Below are positions 37,332 to 46,185 of a stretch of 64,000 nt of DNA, piece by piece. Source of the DNA: Halomonas alkaliantarctica (lineage in GTDB: Bacteria; Pseudomonadota; Gammaproteobacteria; Pseudomonadales; Halomonadaceae); contig NZ_CP122961.1 in NCBI RefSeq assembly GCF_029854215.1, positions 1,922,001 through 1,986,000 on the forward strand, given 5' to 3'. A program made the position numbers and the translations under genes. The notes under the pieces were generated by a model that was not told the origin of the DNA, searched no databases, and worked only from the letters and a program-made list of their open reading frames with translations. Positions within the stretch are counted from its first letter, which is position 1. Each line of letters opens with the position of its first letter.

Positions 37332-38884
37332 AAATTATCTCTTTTGTAGCTCGAATAGCCCTTCTCTTGCCGACTTTATCGGTACTGGCGGATGCCCCGA
37401 ATACCCGCGCGCTCTATCAAACCCATTGCTTAGCATGCCACGGTGAATCTCGCTTGGGCGGTATCGGCCCGGCACTGCTGCCGAGTAATCTCTCGCGGTT
37501 GTCGCAAGAGGCCGCGGCTGATGTTATCCGCGATGGACGCTTGGCCAGCCAGATGCAAGGATTTGGCAACATACTCTCCGGCAGCGAAATTACATCTTTG
37601 GTGGAGTGGATCTATCGTCCGCCAACGACTCCACCCAACTGGACAGAGGAGGATATCCTGGCCAGCCAGGTCGTGCCGTTCCCAGACGGTAGCCTGCCGG
37701 ATGAACCACTTTTTGATGCCGACCCGCTCAATCTGTTTATTGTAGTAGAAACCGGAGATCACCATGCCAGTGTGCTCGATGGCGATAGCTTCGAGCGTAT
37801 CCATCGATTCGAGACCCGCTATGCGCTACACGGCGGGCCCAAGTATACCCCCGACGGCCGTTACGTTTTTTTCGGTTCGCGGGACGGCTGGATCACCAAG
37901 TACGATCTGTACAACCTTGAGGTAGTGGCTGAAGTCCGCGCCGGTATCAATATGCGTAATATTGCTGTCTCGGCGGATGGCCGCTATGTCATGGCCGCGA
38001 ACTATCTACCGCATAGCTTGGTGCTGTTCGACGCCCATAACCTGGATCTAATGCGCGTCTATCCGGTGGCTGACGCCGCTGGCAATAGTTCTCGGGTCAG
38101 TGCCGTCTACGCCGCTCCGCCACGCGGCAGTTTCATTGCCGCACTGAAAGACGTCAAAGAAGTATGGGAAATCACTTGGCCACTGCCCACAGAGCCCGTG
38201 GTGTCTACCGGTCATATGAGCACACCATTGGTTACACGCCGCTCCCATGACACCCCGAATTTCCGCGTTCGGCGCATTGCGGTGCCGGACTATCTGGACG
38301 ATTTCTTCTTTGATCTCGATTACCGCCATGTCATCGGCGCCGCCCGGGACGGACAGGGCGGGATGGTGGTTGATCTGGACAGCGGTGAGAAGGTCGCGGA
38401 TCTGCCCCTGGCCGGGATGCCGCACCTGGGCTCTGGTATCACTTGGGCGTACCAGGGGCGACGAGTCATGGCTATTCCCCATCTTGCCAACGCTGCGGTA
38501 TCAATCATTGATATGCAGGATTGGTCGGTGATTAAGACGCTTGAAACCGATGGCCCCGGTTTCTTTATGCGCAGCCATGCCGAATCGCCATACGCCTGGG
38601 TGGACGTGTTCTTTGGCCCACACCGTGATCGGGTGCATGTTATCGACAAAGCCAGTCTGGAAATTGTTGAAACTCTGACTCCAGAACCGGGAAAAACTGC
38701 CGCCCATGTGGAATTTGACCGCTATGGTCATCGCGTGCTGCTGAGTCTTTGGGAAGAGGACGGCGCTGTGATTGTCTACGACAGCGATACGTTAGAAGAA
38801 CTTCAGCGTATCCCCATGAGCAAGCCGTCGGGCAAGTACAATGTCTGGAACAAAACACATTATGAAGAAGGCACCAGCCATTGA
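37328..38884 (+). CDS. nirN: c/d1-type cytochrome NirN (dihydro-heme d1 dehydrogenase)
   Basis: A 518-aa periplasmic NirS relative. A signal peptide (to VLADA) precedes a c-heme domain with CLACH (Cys34, Cys37, His38) and the d1-type propeller. NirN performs the last step, making the acrylate double bond of heme d1, then hands the heme to NirS. The start is GTG 37328 inside the nirE stop (GTGA), with GAGCGAG upstream; longer frames lack a signal peptide at the N-terminus. Confidence 0.92.
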   Translation: MKIISFVARIALLLPTLSVLADAPNTRALYQTHCLACHGESRLGGIGPALLPSNLSRLSQEAAADVIRDGRLASQMQGFGNILSGSEITSLVEWIYRPPTTPPNWTEEDILASQVVPFPDGSLPDEPLFDADPLNLFIVVETGDHHASVLDGDSFERIHRFETRYALHGGPKYTPDGRYVFFGSRDGWITKYDLYNLEVVAEVRAGINMRNIAVSADGRYVMAANYLPHSLVLFDAHNLDLMRVYPVADAAGNSSRVSAVYAAPPRGSFIAALKDVKEVWEITWPLPTEPVVSTGHMSTPLVTRRSHDTPNFRVRRIAVPDYLDDFFFDLDYRHVIGAARDGQGGMVVDLDSGEKVADLPLAGMPHLGSGITWAYQGRRVMAIPHLANAAVSIIDMQDWSVIKTLETDGPGFFMRSHAESPYAWVDVFFGPHRDRVHVIDKASLEIVETLTPEPGKTAAHVEFDRYGHRVLLSLWEEDGAVIVYDSDTLEELQRIPMSKPSGKYNVWNKTHYEEGTSH

Positions 38885-38961
38885 ATGGACGATGAAACTG
38901 GCCCAACAAGCAGCGAATGTAAGATCAATGGTCTGACTACATATTTGCCTCTTTTCAAAAC

Positions 38962-38975
38962 TTGATCTGAGGCAA
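38962..38975 (+). promoter_or_regulatory. Fnr/Dnr-type box of norCB
   Basis: TTGAT-CTGA-GGCAA matches 8 of 10 consensus positions, with a perfect left half. At -41.5 it predicts a start near 39010, inside the adjacent NsrR dyad. Confidence 0.6.
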
Positions 38976-39005
38976 GGCTAGTAGGGATATTTTTCTGCTA
39001 CCATT

Positions 39006-39028
39006 AAGTTGTAATTTAAATACATCTT
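39006..39028 (+). promoter_or_regulatory. NsrR box of norCB
   Basis: AAGTTGTAATT-T-AAATACATCTT, 11-bp arms with 9 of 11 symmetry, close to the known AAGATGCATTT half-site. It covers the start predicted from the Fnr-type box, so bound NsrR would block transcription until NO removes it. Confidence 0.75.
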
Positions 39029-39091
39029 AAAAAGAGATGTCTCTGGCTATGAAGCCTGGGGCCTATCAAGACTAGCAAGGGAGTATGGCTT

Positions 39092-39544
39092 ATGGCTGAT
39101 GGTCTAACTAAATCAGCGGCCCGTAATATTTTCTATGGCGGCTCGCTGTTCTTCTTCCTGCTATTTGCCGCGCTTACGGCTCATAGCCACTGGTACATGG
39201 TCAACGTTTCCACGGACAGCGAAGCCCTCACCGATTCCGTGAAACATGGAAAAGAAGTGTGGGAAAAAAACATGTGTATCAACTGCCATACCATTATGGG
39301 AGAGGGGGCTTACTTCGCTCCTGAACTGGGTAACGTCTGGGAACGCTACGGGGGGCTCGAGAATCCTGATGCTGCGAGAGCTGGTATCAATGCCTGGATT
39401 CGTGCACAGCCATTGGGGATCGAAGGGCGTCGCCAAATGCCCGCGTTTGATTTTAGCGAAAAAGATATGAATTCGTTAATCGACTTCCTCGAATGGACCA
39501 ATAGCATTAACGACCAGGACTGGCCCCCACATCCTGCTGGCTGA
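39092..39544 (+). CDS. norC: Nitric oxide reductase cytochrome c subunit NorC
   Basis: A 150-aa membrane-anchored cytochrome. The N-terminal anchor is residues 13-30; the heme motif is CINCH (Cys62, Cys65, His66) followed by TIMGEGAYFAPELGNV. The axial Met is in RRQMPAFDF. It passes electrons to NorB. ATG 39092 follows GGGAGTATGGCTT. Confidence 0.96.
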   Translation: MADGLTKSAARNIFYGGSLFFFLLFAALTAHSHWYMVNVSTDSEALTDSVKHGKEVWEKNMCINCHTIMGEGAYFAPELGNVWERYGGLENPDAARAGINAWIRAQPLGIEGRRQMPAFDFSEKDMNSLIDFLEWTNSINDQDWPPHPAG

Positions 39545-39582
39545 AACAAGCAGCCGAAGGATGAATCAAGGAGAACCGTACA

Positions 39583-40938
39583 ATGAAATATGAAACCCAA
39601 AAGGTTGCTTTACCCTTTTTTATGGTGGCCATGGCGCTATTTACGCTACAAATAGTCTTCGGGCTGCTGGCTGCCGCTGTCTATGCTTGGCCCAACTTCA
39701 TGGCTGAAGTGATGCCCTTTCACATCATGCGTGTCAGCCATACCAATCTGTTGATTGTGTGGCTGTTGATCGGTTTTATGGGCTGTACCTACTATTTGAT
39801 GCCAGAGGAAGCCGAACAGGAAATTCACAGTCCTAATCTGGCGTATATCCAACTGGCGATCTTCGCTTTTGCTGGCGCCGCGGCTCTGGTCGGCTACCAG
39901 TTCGGAATCCATGAAGGTCGAGAATTTCTTGAGCAACCTTTCTGGGTGAAAATACTCATCACCATTTCTTTCCTTATGTTTCTTTTCAATACCAGCATGA
40001 CGCTGCTCAAGGGCCGCAAGACCGCTATTAACCTAGTGTTAATGCTGGGGCTTTGGCTAGCGGCAGTATTTTGGTTATTCGCTTTCTACAACCCGACCAA
40101 CCTGGCGGTAGATAAACTCTACTGGTGGTGGGTGGTTCACCTCTGGGTGGAAGGCGTATGGGAGTTGATCATGGCTTCCTTGCTGGGTTACCTACTGATC
40201 AAAATGACCGGTGTGGATCGCGAAGTGATCGAAAAATGGCTCTATATCATTGTTGGGTTGGCACTGTTCTCCGGCCTGCTGGGTACCGGGCACCACTACT
40301 ACTGGATTGGTGCACCTGGCTACTGGCAGCCCATCGGCAGTATCTTTTCGACGCTGGAAGTGGCGCCTTTCTTCGCCATGGTGGTGTTCGCCTTTACCAT
40401 GTTCTGGAAGGGCAGTCGTAACCACCCCAATAAAGCGGCCATGCTATGGGCCTTAGGCTGCCCAACCATTGCCTTTTTCGGCGCTGGTGTGTGGGGCTTT
40501 ATGCATACCCTCTCGTTCGTGAATTACTACAGCCATGGTACTCAGGTAACCGCCGCTCATGGCCATCTGGCTTTCTATGGTGCCTATGTGATGCTGATTC
40601 TTGGTGTGATTACCTACGCCATGCCGCAGATTCGCCGCGTACAGCCGTACAACCAGATACTGAACATGTGGGGCTTTTGGATCGTTACCAGTGCGATGTG
40701 CTTTATGACCTTTACCCTGACTTTCGCCGGGGTCGTGCAGACTCACTTGCAGCGCGTCCTGGGTATGAATTACATGGAAGTACAGGATCAATTAGGCCTG
40801 TTCTACATCATGCGTTTGGGCGCTGGCGTGGCCGTGGCGGTGGGGGCGATCATGCTGCTCTACTCCTTCTTCGGGCCCGCGCGTGAGCAAGTGCCTGCTG
40901 GTGGCACACAAATTACCGCAGGGGCAGGCTCGGCCTGA
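39583..40938 (+). CDS. norB: Nitric oxide reductase catalytic subunit NorB
   Basis: A 451-aa heme-copper oxidase relative with 12 membrane helices that reduces NO to N2O. Heme and FeB ligands: HIMRVSHTNLLIVWLL, WWWVVHLWVEGVWELIMASLLGY (with the Glu of NorB), GTGHHYYWIG (FeB His pair) and AAHGHLAFYGAYVMLI. AAGGAG precedes ATG 39583. It is closed by a terminator, so norQD needs read-through or its own promoter. Confidence 0.97.
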   Translation: MKYETQKVALPFFMVAMALFTLQIVFGLLAAAVYAWPNFMAEVMPFHIMRVSHTNLLIVWLLIGFMGCTYYLMPEEAEQEIHSPNLAYIQLAIFAFAGAAALVGYQFGIHEGREFLEQPFWVKILITISFLMFLFNTSMTLLKGRKTAINLVLMLGLWLAAVFWLFAFYNPTNLAVDKLYWWWVVHLWVEGVWELIMASLLGYLLIKMTGVDREVIEKWLYIIVGLALFSGLLGTGHHYYWIGAPGYWQPIGSIFSTLEVAPFFAMVVFAFTMFWKGSRNHPNKAAMLWALGCPTIAFFGAGVWGFMHTLSFVNYYSHGTQVTAAHGHLAFYGAYVMLILGVITYAMPQIRRVQPYNQILNMWGFWIVTSAMCFMTFTLTFAGVVQTHLQRVLGMNYMEVQDQLGLFYIMRLGAGVAVAVGAIMLLYSFFGPAREQVPAGGTQITAGAGSA

Positions 40939-40941
40939 ACT

Positions 40942-40966
40942 AAACGGCCCTGCGGGGCCGTTTTTG
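40942..40966 (+). terminator. Terminator after norB
   Basis: AACGGCCC (40943-40950), loop TGCG, GGGCCGTT (40955-40962), then a T run. Only about 40 bp separate it from the norQ ATG, so norQD is likely reached by read-through. Confidence 0.85.
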
Positions 40967-41002
40967 CTTCTTTTATTTATTTTTCGGCAATGGAGTCTTG
41001 CC

Positions 41003-41815
41003 ATGCCTCTCTCTTGTGTCGCTAATCCTATCGATGAGCGTGAAATCCCTTTCTACGAGAACGTCGGCAACGAATGCGCTATGTTTGAGCACGCCTTTCG
41101 CCAACGTTTGCCGCTGTTACTTAAAGGCCCCACGGGGTGTGGTAAAACACGTTTTGTCAGCCATATGGCCGCTAAGCTGGGCCGCCCACTATTCACTGTT
41201 TCATGTCACGACGACCTGACTTCAGCCGACCTTACAGGCCGCTATCTGTTGCAGGGCGGCGAGACCCGCTGGGTCGATGGCCCGCTTACTCGCGCAGTGC
41301 GCGAAGGGGGTATCTGCTATCTCGATGAGGTGGTAGAGGCGCGTAAAGATGTCACCGTGGTGCTTCACCCGCTCACCGATGACCGCCGACTACTGCCGTT
41401 GGAACGTACCGGGGAACTGCTTGAAGCGCCGGATGACTTCATGCTTGTGGTGTCTTATAACCCGGGTTATCAGCATATTCTCAAATCGCTTAAACCGAGT
41501 ACCCGCCAGCGCTTCCTGGCCATGTCATTTGATTTTCCACCACCCAAAGTCGAGCGCGATATTGTCGCGCGGGAGAGTGGTTTGCCCGGTGAGCAGTGCG
41601 CCGCGCTGGTCAATCTTGCTGCCAGCCTGCGGGCCATGAAGGGGCAGGATTTAGAAGAGGGTGTTTCTACTCGCCTACTGGTTTACTGCGCTACCCTGAT
41701 TGCCGCCGGGGTGCCCATTTTGGAAGCTGCCCGCGCTACCTTAGTGGAGCCGCTAAGCGATGACGCAGATGTTCAGGAAGGGCTGATGGAAGCCATTCAA
41801 GCAACCTTTGGGTGA
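41003..41815 (+). CDS. norQ: MoxR-type AAA+ ATPase NorQ
   Basis: A 270-aa CbbQ/NirQ/NorQ ATPase: Walker A GPTGCGKT (42-49), SCHDDLTSADLTGRYLLQG, Walker B region GGICYLDEVVEA, and SYNPGYQHILKSLKPSTRQRF sensor/arginine finger. With NorD it inserts the non-heme iron in NorB. Only one NorQ/NirQ homologue is present here. ATG 41003 has GGAG upstream. Confidence 0.94.
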   Translation: MPLSCVANPIDEREIPFYENVGNECAMFEHAFRQRLPLLLKGPTGCGKTRFVSHMAAKLGRPLFTVSCHDDLTSADLTGRYLLQGGETRWVDGPLTRAVREGGICYLDEVVEARKDVTVVLHPLTDDRRLLPLERTGELLEAPDDFMLVVSYNPGYQHILKSLKPSTRQRFLAMSFDFPPPKVERDIVARESGLPGEQCAALVNLAASLRAMKGQDLEEGVSTRLLVYCATLIAAGVPILEAARATLVEPLSDDADVQEGLMEAIQATFG

Positions 41816-41824
41816 GGGCACGGC

Positions 41825-43771
41825 ATGCTTGATTTTCTTGAAGTCGAAGAGTTTGTCGGCCGCCATTGGCACCGTTGGGCTTCCAGTGCGGCAAGTTACC
41901 CTGACCATCCCGAAGCCGCAGTGCGCCTTGAAACGCTGCGGCCCATGCTCGGCGTCTTTTTCCGCGCAGGAGGCGGCGAGGCGGGTATCAATGTTGCCGC
42001 TATTGCGGGGCGTAGTTCGTCGCATCGCTTATCCTTACGTCAAAGGCTAGGGCTTGATGAGGAGGTGCTCGATCAAGCACGCCGCGACGAAGAAAGCCTG
42101 TTGTTACCGCCACGCATTGCCCTGTTCGATGAGGCTTCCTTGAACCGGGATCTCTACCTTTGGCTGGTAGCGTACCTGGCGGTGACCGAGCATGTGCACG
42201 TCGTTGATGATCCGCTACAGCAAAACCTTCTCCAACTGCGTGAAGTACACCGGGCGACTCGGGCAGTGTTGGCCCACTTCCCCGGGCTCACTCAGCGCTA
42301 CGCCAGATTATGTCAGGCGTTGCTGGCCATTCGCCCCCAGCGCAAGCGCTTGCCGCCGATAGAAGCAGCGTTTGAAGCCGTTATCTGTGCCCAGTTGGGA
42401 GAAACACCGCCCGAGGCTGGCAGCTGGGCCGACGTGATGCATATCGCCGTCCTCGATGAGTCTCTGCCCTTGGACAACTTCCATGCGCCGCGTGGATACC
42501 GGCCACCACTTCCAGTGCCGCTATGGGGGCAAGCCGTTGTCCTGGGAACCCATAAACAAGCACGAACTGAGCAGGAAGATGATGAGGCACCGGCCACAGG
42601 GAAGGATTCACCACAAGATGACCAAGGTAAGCGGAAAGCTGACCGGCGCGAGCAGGACCAGGCCGACCGCGATGACTCTTTAATGCTCAATGCATCCGAA
42701 AAGATGCTTTCCTGGGCAGAAATGGTCAATCTCAATCGTCATGTAGAGGATGAAGACGATGATGAGGCCAAGCAGGCGGCCGATCAGATTGATGAAATTG
42801 TGCTCAGTGCTAACCGTAAGAAGGCGTCTTCCAAACTAAAGCTTGATCTTGATCTGGCGCCTGGTGAGGTGAGTGGGGGAAGGCTGCGTGGGCGCCATAC
42901 TTATCCGGAATGGAATCATCGTAAGCAAATCTATATGCCTGACCACTGTGTGGTACTCAGCGATGTCCAGAGTGAGGAGGGGGAGAATTGGCAGCCGGAT
43001 GAAACGACAAAACGGCGCATTCGCCGAGTTCGACGCGAGTTTGAAGCACTTAGGCCGCGCCATGAGACGCTACGTGGTCAGCTGGATGGCAGTGAACTGG
43101 ATATGGACGCCGTTATTCGCTCCCGCTGTGATCTGGCAGCTACCGGTGAAGCCAGCGACCGTCTCTATCAAGCTAGCCGTACCCAGGCGAGGGATTTGGC
43201 GGTTTCGATTCTGGTCGATGTATCCCTTTCCACTGAGGCCTGGCTTGATGACAGGCGAGTGCTGGATGTGGCTAAAGAGGCACTATTGGTATTGGGACAC
43301 GGCCTTGCGGGGTGCGGCGATGACTATGCCATTCACAGCTTTACCTCCCACCGTCGTCACCGTGTTTGGGTCAATACGCTGAAAAGCTTCGATGAGCCAA
43401 TGGGCGAGCGAGTGTCACGGCGGATCGCAGCGCTCAAGCCAGGCCACTACACGCGTATGGGGCCCGCTATTCGGCACCTTTCCCAAGCGCTTGCCAAACG
43501 ACCCAATCGGCACAGGTTGCTGCTACTTCTGACCGACGGTAAGCCTAACGATACCGACTATTATGAAGGGCGATATGGTATAGAGGATACGCGCAAAGCG
43601 GTACTTGAAGCGCGACGGGAAGAAGTGCGCGTGTTCGGGGTAACGATTGACCGGGAGGCGGGGCGCTATATTCCTCACCTGTTTGGGCGAGGGGGTTATG
43701 CCATTGTCCAGCGTCCGGAGCATCTCGCCTTGGCGCTGCCGAGTATCTACCGCCAGATTGTTGCTTCCTAA
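41825..43771 (+). CDS. norD: von Willebrand factor A domain protein NorD
   Basis: A 648-aa cytoplasmic protein. The C-terminal vWA domain (about 460-645) has the MIDAS motif in ILVDVSLSTEAW and LLLLTDGKPNDTDYYEGRYG. The middle is charged and Asp/Glu-rich (about residues 240-320). It works with NorQ in activating NorCB. ATG 41825 is 9 bp after norQ. Confidence 0.93.
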   Translation: MLDFLEVEEFVGRHWHRWASSAASYPDHPEAAVRLETLRPMLGVFFRAGGGEAGINVAAIAGRSSSHRLSLRQRLGLDEEVLDQARRDEESLLLPPRIALFDEASLNRDLYLWLVAYLAVTEHVHVVDDPLQQNLLQLREVHRATRAVLAHFPGLTQRYARLCQALLAIRPQRKRLPPIEAAFEAVICAQLGETPPEAGSWADVMHIAVLDESLPLDNFHAPRGYRPPLPVPLWGQAVVLGTHKQARTEQEDDEAPATGKDSPQDDQGKRKADRREQDQADRDDSLMLNASEKMLSWAEMVNLNRHVEDEDDDEAKQAADQIDEIVLSANRKKASSKLKLDLDLAPGEVSGGRLRGRHTYPEWNHRKQIYMPDHCVVLSDVQSEEGENWQPDETTKRRIRRVRREFEALRPRHETLRGQLDGSELDMDAVIRSRCDLAATGEASDRLYQASRTQARDLAVSILVDVSLSTEAWLDDRRVLDVAKEALLVLGHGLAGCGDDYAIHSFTSHRRHRVWVNTLKSFDEPMGERVSRRIAALKPGHYTRMGPAIRHLSQALAKRPNRHRLLLLLTDGKPNDTDYYEGRYGIEDTRKAVLEARREEVRVFGVTIDREAGRYIPHLFGRGGYAIVQRPEHLALALPSIYRQIVAS

Positions 43772-43782
43772 GGAGGTTATCT

Positions 43783-43980
43783 ATGGTGCGCTTGCGCTTC
43801 GTAGCGGCGATTAGTCTGTGGTCTTTGGTCGCTTTAGGGGTTGTCGTGCCGCTGGTATGGCTTATCAATAACCGAGATTGGGGCGTGGCGCTGATGTTGC
43901 TGGTTCCCTTTATCGTTTATGGTTTGATGCGGCTGGGTCGGTTGCTGGAAGCCTGGGCAAATGCCGCGCAGCGGCCTTGA
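43783..43980 (+). CDS. 65-aa membrane protein at the end of the nor operon
   Basis: A two-helix membrane protein: residues 8-27 (AISLWSLVALGVVVPLVWLI) and 34-52 are hydrophobic. It has a strong ribosome-binding site (AAGGAGG) and starts 11 bp after norD, so it is probably expressed with norQD. I do not recognise a family. Its position suggests a NorCB assembly or stability factor; that is inference. Confidence 0.7.
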   Translation: MVRLRFVAAISLWSLVALGVVVPLVWLINNRDWGVALMLLVPFIVYGLMRLGRLLEAWANAAQRP

Positions 43981-44020
43981 GGTACTGATTCCGCAATTTG
44001 CTAAATCCGATCCTGTAAGG

Positions 44021-44323
44021 CTACCCCACTAAATGAAAGCGACCGGCCAGATAGCCCGCGGCAATCAGCGTTAACGTTAATAGTGTTAGGGCAATGAAAA
44101 TTCCCTTCCAGGCTGGGGTCGCGGCGCGCAAGTTTAAATAGACCATGAGCACACAGTGAGCTTTGAAACCGGTCGCCATCATTACCATGGCGGCTGACCA
44201 TAGGGGAAGCGCCTGCCAGTTGGTGGTCTGGTCTAGCCGTGCGGAAACCATGGACACCACGGTCAGGGCCATTAATACAGCCCAGGTAATCAATAAACGC
44301 CGTGAACCGGGCAGTGCCGTCAT
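44021..44323 (-). CDS. norF: NorF-like (cytochrome oxidase subunit IV family) membrane protein
   Basis: A 100-aa protein with three membrane helices of the COX4/NorF type: RRLLITWAVLMALTVVSMVSA, then FKAHCVLMVYLNLR in the second helix and a C-terminal helix to GYLAG. NorE and NorF accompany nor genes in many denitrifiers and are needed for full NO reductase activity. It is 15 bp after norE and convergent with norQD. Confidence 0.85.
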   Translation of the reverse strand: MTALPGSRRLLITWAVLMALTVVSMVSARLDQTTNWQALPLWSAAMVMMATGFKAHCVLMVYLNLRAATPAWKGIFIALTLLTLTLIAAGYLAGRFHLVG

Positions 44324-44338
44324 TTTTCCCTCTCAAAA

Positions 44339-44905
44339 CTACCTGAGCAGATAAATCAGTGGATAAAGCAGGATCCAAATCAAGTCCACCATATGCCAGA
44401 AGGCTGCCGCCGTTTCTACATTCTCGGTGGAGGTACGCCAGCTCACTAAGCCTAATAGTGCTAAGCCGAACACAACGTGAGCAAAATGGAAGGCGGTTAA
44501 ACCATAGTAAAAACCAAAAAAAATGTTCGTTTCTGGCGTTATTCCCGCGGCAAACTTACTTGTATATTCAAAAAACTTAATGACACAGAACAGTAGTCCC
44601 AACAGTATAGCGGCGCCTAACCACTGTCTGCTGCGCTGTATGCGCTTAGCACTTATCGCCTCGACGGCAAAGGCTACAAAAAGCCCACTGGTCAACAGTA
44701 CCAGGGTATTGAGACCGCCCAACATCGGGTCAAGCTGTTGTTGGGATGCAGTGAATAGTGCAGGATCCAGGGCGCGTTGACCGGCATAGAGCGCAAAGAA
44801 GGCGGTGAAAACCAGCATTTCGCTCAGTATCAATACCCACATCAGTGGATTGCCAGGTAACGCTGAAAGTGGCCCCCAGCCGGGATTGGGCAGGTCGCGC
44901 CTCAT
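44339..44905 (-). CDS. norE: NorE, cytochrome c oxidase subunit III-like protein
   Basis: A 188-aa heme-copper oxidase subunit III-like protein with five helices. NPLMWVLILSEMLVFTAFFALY opens it; FYYGLTAFHFAHVVFGLALLG and AAFWHMVDLIWILLYPLIYLL are the conserved late helices. ATG 44905 (MRRDLPNPGWG) has GGAG six bases upstream; longer frames are less likely. Confidence 0.9.
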   Translation of the reverse strand: MRRDLPNPGWGPLSALPGNPLMWVLILSEMLVFTAFFALYAGQRALDPALFTASQQQLDPMLGGLNTLVLLTSGLFVAFAVEAISAKRIQRSRQWLGAAILLGLLFCVIKFFEYTSKFAAGITPETNIFFGFYYGLTAFHFAHVVFGLALLGLVSWRTSTENVETAAAFWHMVDLIWILLYPLIYLLR

Positions 44906-45035
44906 TAATTCTCCACTCGATAAGCGATACAAGGATACTCGGCAATTCCAAACGTATTTTCCGAGCTACGTTGAACGCCCCAGCCAGTGGTGTTGATAGA
45001 ACGATTAGTCACGACTGCCTATATCGCGGGTAGGT

Positions 45036-45350
45036 CTATTCAGCAGCTTTAACCATAAAATCGACGGCTGCTTGCACCTCTTCGTCGCTAAGGCTCATGT
45101 TTCCACCTTTAGGCGGCATGGCGTTGAAGCCATTGATCGAGTGCTCATATAGGGTGTCGATGCCTTTTTCTATTCGGGGCTCCCATGCCTCACTATCACC
45201 CTTAATAGGCGCACCAGCAGCTCCTGTCATGTGGCAAGCCATGCAGGCCTGGTTAAAAATCGCCTCGCCATCAGTTTCTGCCTGAACAGTGACTGACAAC
45301 GCCATGGTAGCACCAGCGGCAATAAGAGCAGTAAATAATGGTTTCATCAT
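45036..45350 (-). CDS. Cytochrome c5-like protein, second copy
   Basis: A 104-aa periplasmic monoheme cytochrome with a signal peptide (to VQA) and CMACH, close to the gene at 26552-26854: both have NQACMACHMTGAAGAPI and a MPPKGG axial region. ATG 45350 follows GAGGAAAACC. An Fnr-like box lies 61 bp upstream. Possibly an electron donor to nitrite or NO reductase. Confidence 0.9.
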   Translation of the reverse strand: MMKPLFTALIAAGATMALSVTVQAETDGEAIFNQACMACHMTGAAGAPIKGDSEAWEPRIEKGIDTLYEHSINGFNAMPPKGGNMSLSDEEVQAAVDFMVKAAE

Positions 45351-45403
45351 GGTTTTCCTCACTTTTTTCCGGTCGTGGGTGCAGTGACTTCAATTTGGAT
45401 ACT

Positions 45404-45417
45404 TTGATGTGTATCTC
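45404..45417 (-). promoter_or_regulatory. Fnr/Dnr-type box of cytochrome c5-2
   Basis: TTGAT-GTGT-ATCTC has one perfect half and matches 8 of 10 positions. A start at +41.5 would fall near 45369, just before the ATG. Confidence 0.5.
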
Positions 45418-45496
45418 TTGGCCAGGTAGGGGCAATGCAGAAGCAACCTTAGCCAACAACTAAGGTGTTAATACGCTACAAACAGATAATTTGATT

Positions 45497-45519
45497 AAGA
45501 TATACTTTATATGCATCTT
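45497..45519 (+). promoter_or_regulatory. NsrR-like dyad between cytochrome c5-2 and ubiT
   Basis: AAGATATACTT-T-ATATGCATCTT: the right arm is nearly the ideal NsrR half-site; the arms agree at 7 of 11 positions. Weaker than the norC and hmp sites. Confidence 0.45.
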
Positions 45520-45541
45520 AATGCTGGTGCAATACATAGTC

Positions 45542-45555
45542 TTGACGCATGTCAT
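45542..45555 (+). promoter_or_regulatory. Fnr-type box of ubiT
   Basis: TTGAC-GCAT-GTCAT has correct spacing and keeps TTGA...TCA. The site before ubiU is almost the same (TTGAC-ACAG-GTCAT). The predicted start near 45590 gives a 40-nt leader to ATG 45631. Confidence 0.55.
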
Positions 45556-45630
45556 TATCGTGCATCTCAGCAACGATTAGCATCAGTGGTCTAGTGTTTG
45601 CCGAGATGCCTTTACTCTGGAGTGGCTGCT

Positions 45631-46128
45631 ATGTCATTGCTGTCTTTACCTTTTTCCATGCTTTCTTTTTCAATTTCCTCTCCTGTAACGCCTAGCCATT
45701 TGATACGTCTCCTTGATCCACGGATACCTTTTGCAATTAAGCAACGTCTTGTCGAGCCTTTACTCAACCGTACTTTTGCTATACCGCTCGCAGAAGGGGA
45801 ATTCGATGCTTTGGAGGGTCGGTGCATTAGTCTCACCATCGCCGATTTAGGTGTGACGCTAAGTCTGACGCTTGAATCGCAGCGCTTGATATTATGTCGC
45901 GATAAAGGCGAGGCAACCATTCGAGGAGGTTGGCGTGAATTCTTGTGCCTTGCCACGCGCCGTGAGGATCCCGACAGCCTGTTTTTCCAGCGCCGCTTAA
46001 TCATTGAAGGGGATACAGAGCTGGGATTGACGCTCAAGAATCTACTTGACGGTTGCGAGGAGGGTCTTGCACAAGGGCGTTTGGGGGAACTGTTGTTGGG
46101 GCTGGAGCGTTTGGTACGTAAAGAATGA
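45631..46128 (+). CDS. ubiT: Ubiquinone accessory factor UbiT (SCP2 domain)
   Basis: A 165-aa SCP2-type lipid-binding protein: LIRLLDPRIPFAIKQRLVEPLLNRTF, then FDALEGRCISLTIADLGVTLSLTLE and RLIIEGDTELGLTLKNLLDG. UbiT with UbiU and UbiV makes ubiquinone without oxygen; ubiVU are at 52976-54928. ATG 45631 has GGAG eight bases upstream. Confidence 0.88.
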   Translation: MSLLSLPFSMLSFSISSPVTPSHLIRLLDPRIPFAIKQRLVEPLLNRTFAIPLAEGEFDALEGRCISLTIADLGVTLSLTLESQRLILCRDKGEATIRGGWREFLCLATRREDPDSLFFQRRLIIEGDTELGLTLKNLLDGCEEGLAQGRLGELLLGLERLVRKE

Positions 46129-46151
46129 CCCAGGCTTCTTAACTGTTCACA

Positions 46152-46180
46152 GGCGGCCCCGGGCATATGCCGAGGCCGCC
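46152..46180. terminator. Hairpin between convergent ubiT and hmp
   Basis: GGCGGCC (46152-46158) pairs with GGCCGCC (46174-46180), with a nested GGCATATGCC palindrome. Poor T runs on both sides; probably a shared, weak terminator. Confidence 0.5.
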
Positions 46181-46185
46181 CATTA

